This document shows, piece by piece, positions 7,342-7,743 of a stretch of 7,743 nt of DNA. The stretch comes from Candidatus Omnitrophota bacterium (lineage in GTDB: Bacteria; Omnitrophota; Gorgyraeia; Zapsychrales; JANLHA01). How positions within the stretch are numbered: the stretch's first letter is position 1; every line of letters begins with the position of its first letter. The position numbers and the translations under genes are program-made. The DNA lies in the NCBI GenBank assembly GCA_024653845.1, contig JANLHA010000223.1, positions 1 to 7,743 on the forward strand, given 5' to 3'. Below the pieces are notes generated by a model. That model was not told the origin of the DNA. It worked only from the letters and a program-made list of their open reading frames with translations, and searched no databases.

Positions 7342-7355
7342 GGTTTTCGAAAACC
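7342..7355. promoter_or_regulatory. 14-bp perfect palindrome in the early tpsA leader (possible operator)
   Basis: GGTTTTCGAAAACC is perfectly self-complementary. It sits about 25 nt past the predicted transcription start. It could be a repressor operator in DNA or a small RNA hairpin. The sequence alone does not decide, and no regulator is recognised. Confidence 0.4.
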
Positions 7356-7386
7356 TGTTCTTGTTTTATAATCAAGCAAGAACGGG
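7354..7386 (+). promoter_or_regulatory. 10-bp hairpin upstream of the riboswitch aptamer
   Basis: CCTGTTCTTG (7354-7363) pairs with CAAGAACGGG (7377-7386), including one U-G pair, around a 13-nt loop. It shares its first two bases with the palindrome, so the two hairpins compete at their edge. It ends directly against the 7-bp stem CCATGAG/CTCATGG (7387-7393/7399-7405), with which it could stack. No T-tract follows, so it is not a terminator. It may insulate the aptamer or steer its folding. Confidence 0.45.
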
Positions 7387-7394
7387 CCATGAGC

Positions 7395-7489
7395 GATTCT
7401 CATGGGGTAAACTATTTGAAAGAATAGGGCGCAAAGCTTTAGAGCCTACGTTCTCTGTTGAGAATACGGCTGTCAGCTGTCGAAGAAAT
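7395..7489 (+). promoter_or_regulatory. Cyclic di-GMP class I (GEMM) riboswitch aptamer, predicted
   Basis: The order of conserved elements matches the GEMM-I aptamer. GGGGTAAAC (7404-7412) corresponds to the consensus AGGGCAAAC. A perfect stem CTATTT/GAATAG (7412-7417/7422-7427) is capped by the GAAA tetraloop (7418-7421). The near-invariant CGCAAAGC is at 7430-7437. The second arm has AGCC/GGCT (7443-7446/7468-7471), an internal loop with the conserved CTA and TA bases, and a terminal TTCTC-TGTT-GAGAA hairpin (7451-7464). The closing helix is weak (about 7396-7401 with 7482-7489). Aligned by eye to the Vibrio cholerae Vc2 aptamer, the ligand-contacting guanine (position 20) remains G at 7406, favouring c-di-GMP over the cGAMP-type variant. 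A terminator and the TpsA start follow, so ligand binding probably controls TpsA transcription. The main uncertainties are the degenerate outer helix and 3' strand. Confidence 0.82.
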
Positions 7490-7508
7490 TTGAAAGTAGA
7501 CTCTTTTT

Positions 7509-7545
7509 ATGCCCATTCTTTTTAATCAGGATGGGCATTTTTATT
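7509..7545 (+). terminator. Intrinsic terminator between the riboswitch and tpsA (expression platform)
   Basis: ATGCCCATTCT (7509-7519) pairs over 11 bp (one U-G) with AGGATGGGCAT (7528-7538), with an 8-nt loop, followed at once by TTTTTATT. It is the strongest terminator in the window and lies after the aptamer and about 35 nt before the TpsA ATG, so it would block tpsA unless prevented. Its 5' arm, GCCCATTCT (7511-7519), is complementary over 9 bp with one bulged A to AGAATAGGGC (7421-7430) inside the aptamer, giving a plausible antiterminator. Confidence 0.85.
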
Positions 7546-7580
7546 GGTTTTTAAGAAGTTAGCTGTACGATAGGAAAAAG

Positions 7581-7743
7581 ATGAAAACTTTTAAAAATTT
7601 GAAATTTCTCAATTTATTGATCAGTGCTTTCCTTATATTAGGTGATGCGCAAGGGATGCTGGTCTATGCTTTGCCTGAAGGAGAGCAGGTCATTTCAGGA
7701 AGTGCCGAATTCAACCTGGTGGATTCTAATACGCTCAATATTA
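7581..7743 (+). CDS. TpsA, filamentous-haemagglutinin-like secreted exoprotein (N-terminus, 3' cut by window edge)
   Basis: 54 codons are visible and the frame is still open at the window end. A signal peptide is clear: basic MKTFKNLK, a hydrophobic stretch (about residues 9-20), and a likely cleavage after VYA at residue 30. The mature start LPEGEQVISGSAEFNLVDSN matches the opening of the haemagglutination-activity (TPS) domain, in which an LP-x-G-x-x-V-x-x-G motif begins the beta-helix recognised by TpsB POTRA domains. AGGA (7572-7575) lies 5 nt before the ATG. Such proteins are usually large surface or secreted adhesins, cytolysins or contact-dependent toxins, and the type cannot be judged from this part. 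It is probably the substrate of the upstream TpsB, and its transcription should depend on the c-di-GMP riboswitch and terminator in its leader. Confidence 0.88.
   Translation, partial: MKTFKNLKFLNLLISAFLILGDAQGMLVYALPEGEQVISGSAEFNLVDSNTLNI

Noticed and set aside
7404..7481. GEMM-Ib type (cGAMP-sensing) riboswitch instead of c-di-GMP
   Set aside because: By manual alignment the discriminating position aligns to G (7406), not A. The alignment is by eye, so this is a preference, not proof.
7277..7525. Open frame of 82 codons spanning the tpsA leader
   Set aside because: It runs through the promoter, aptamer and half of the terminator stem, has no ribosome-binding site at its start and no recognisable protein. 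The RNA structure explains the sequence better.

Overview
The window comes from a Gram-negative (diderm) bacterium. It encodes an outer-membrane two-partner secretion transporter (TpsB) and the start of its secreted partner (TpsA), together with a Tat export pair. The phylum cannot be fixed from this sequence. The compact gene order, moderate AT richness and large-exoprotein secretion would suit an uncultured lineage such as Omnitrophota or a deltaproteobacterium-like group, but that is an impression, not a result. All genes lie on the + strand.

Positions 1-5069 look like one tightly packed operon. It holds the 3' part of bioA (biotin synthesis), mnmA (tRNA 2-thiouridylase), pgi (glucose-6-phosphate isomerase), a small membrane-anchored coiled-coil protein of unknown function, tatA (50 codons) and tatC. 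Gaps are 3-11 nt, with two overlaps: 4 nt for pgi/membrane protein and 17 nt for tatA/tatC. The genes share transcription rather than an obvious pathway. Only tatA and tatC form a known complex, a minimal Tat translocase without tatB in view.

Positions 5070-7220 begin with a promoter-like sequence with a perfect TATAAT. It precedes a 93-residue protein with a very basic tail (unknown function), then tpsB, an FhaC/ShlB-type outer-membrane transporter. A modest terminator-like hairpin follows tpsB.

Positions 7221-7580 are the most interesting stretch. This 360-nt non-coding leader contains a TTGACA-type promoter, a 14-bp palindrome, a 10-bp hairpin, a sequence that closely matches the cyclic-di-GMP class I (GEMM) riboswitch aptamer, and a strong intrinsic terminator just before the TpsA start. 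Part of the aptamer (7421-7430) is complementary to the 5' arm of the terminator, so a classic transcription-attenuation switch can be drawn. The simplest reading is that c-di-GMP controls read-through into the secreted TpsA exoprotein, while the TpsB transporter is transcribed separately.

From 7581 to the window end is the N-terminus of TpsA: a signal peptide and the start of the haemagglutination-activity (TPS) domain. The gene runs off the window.
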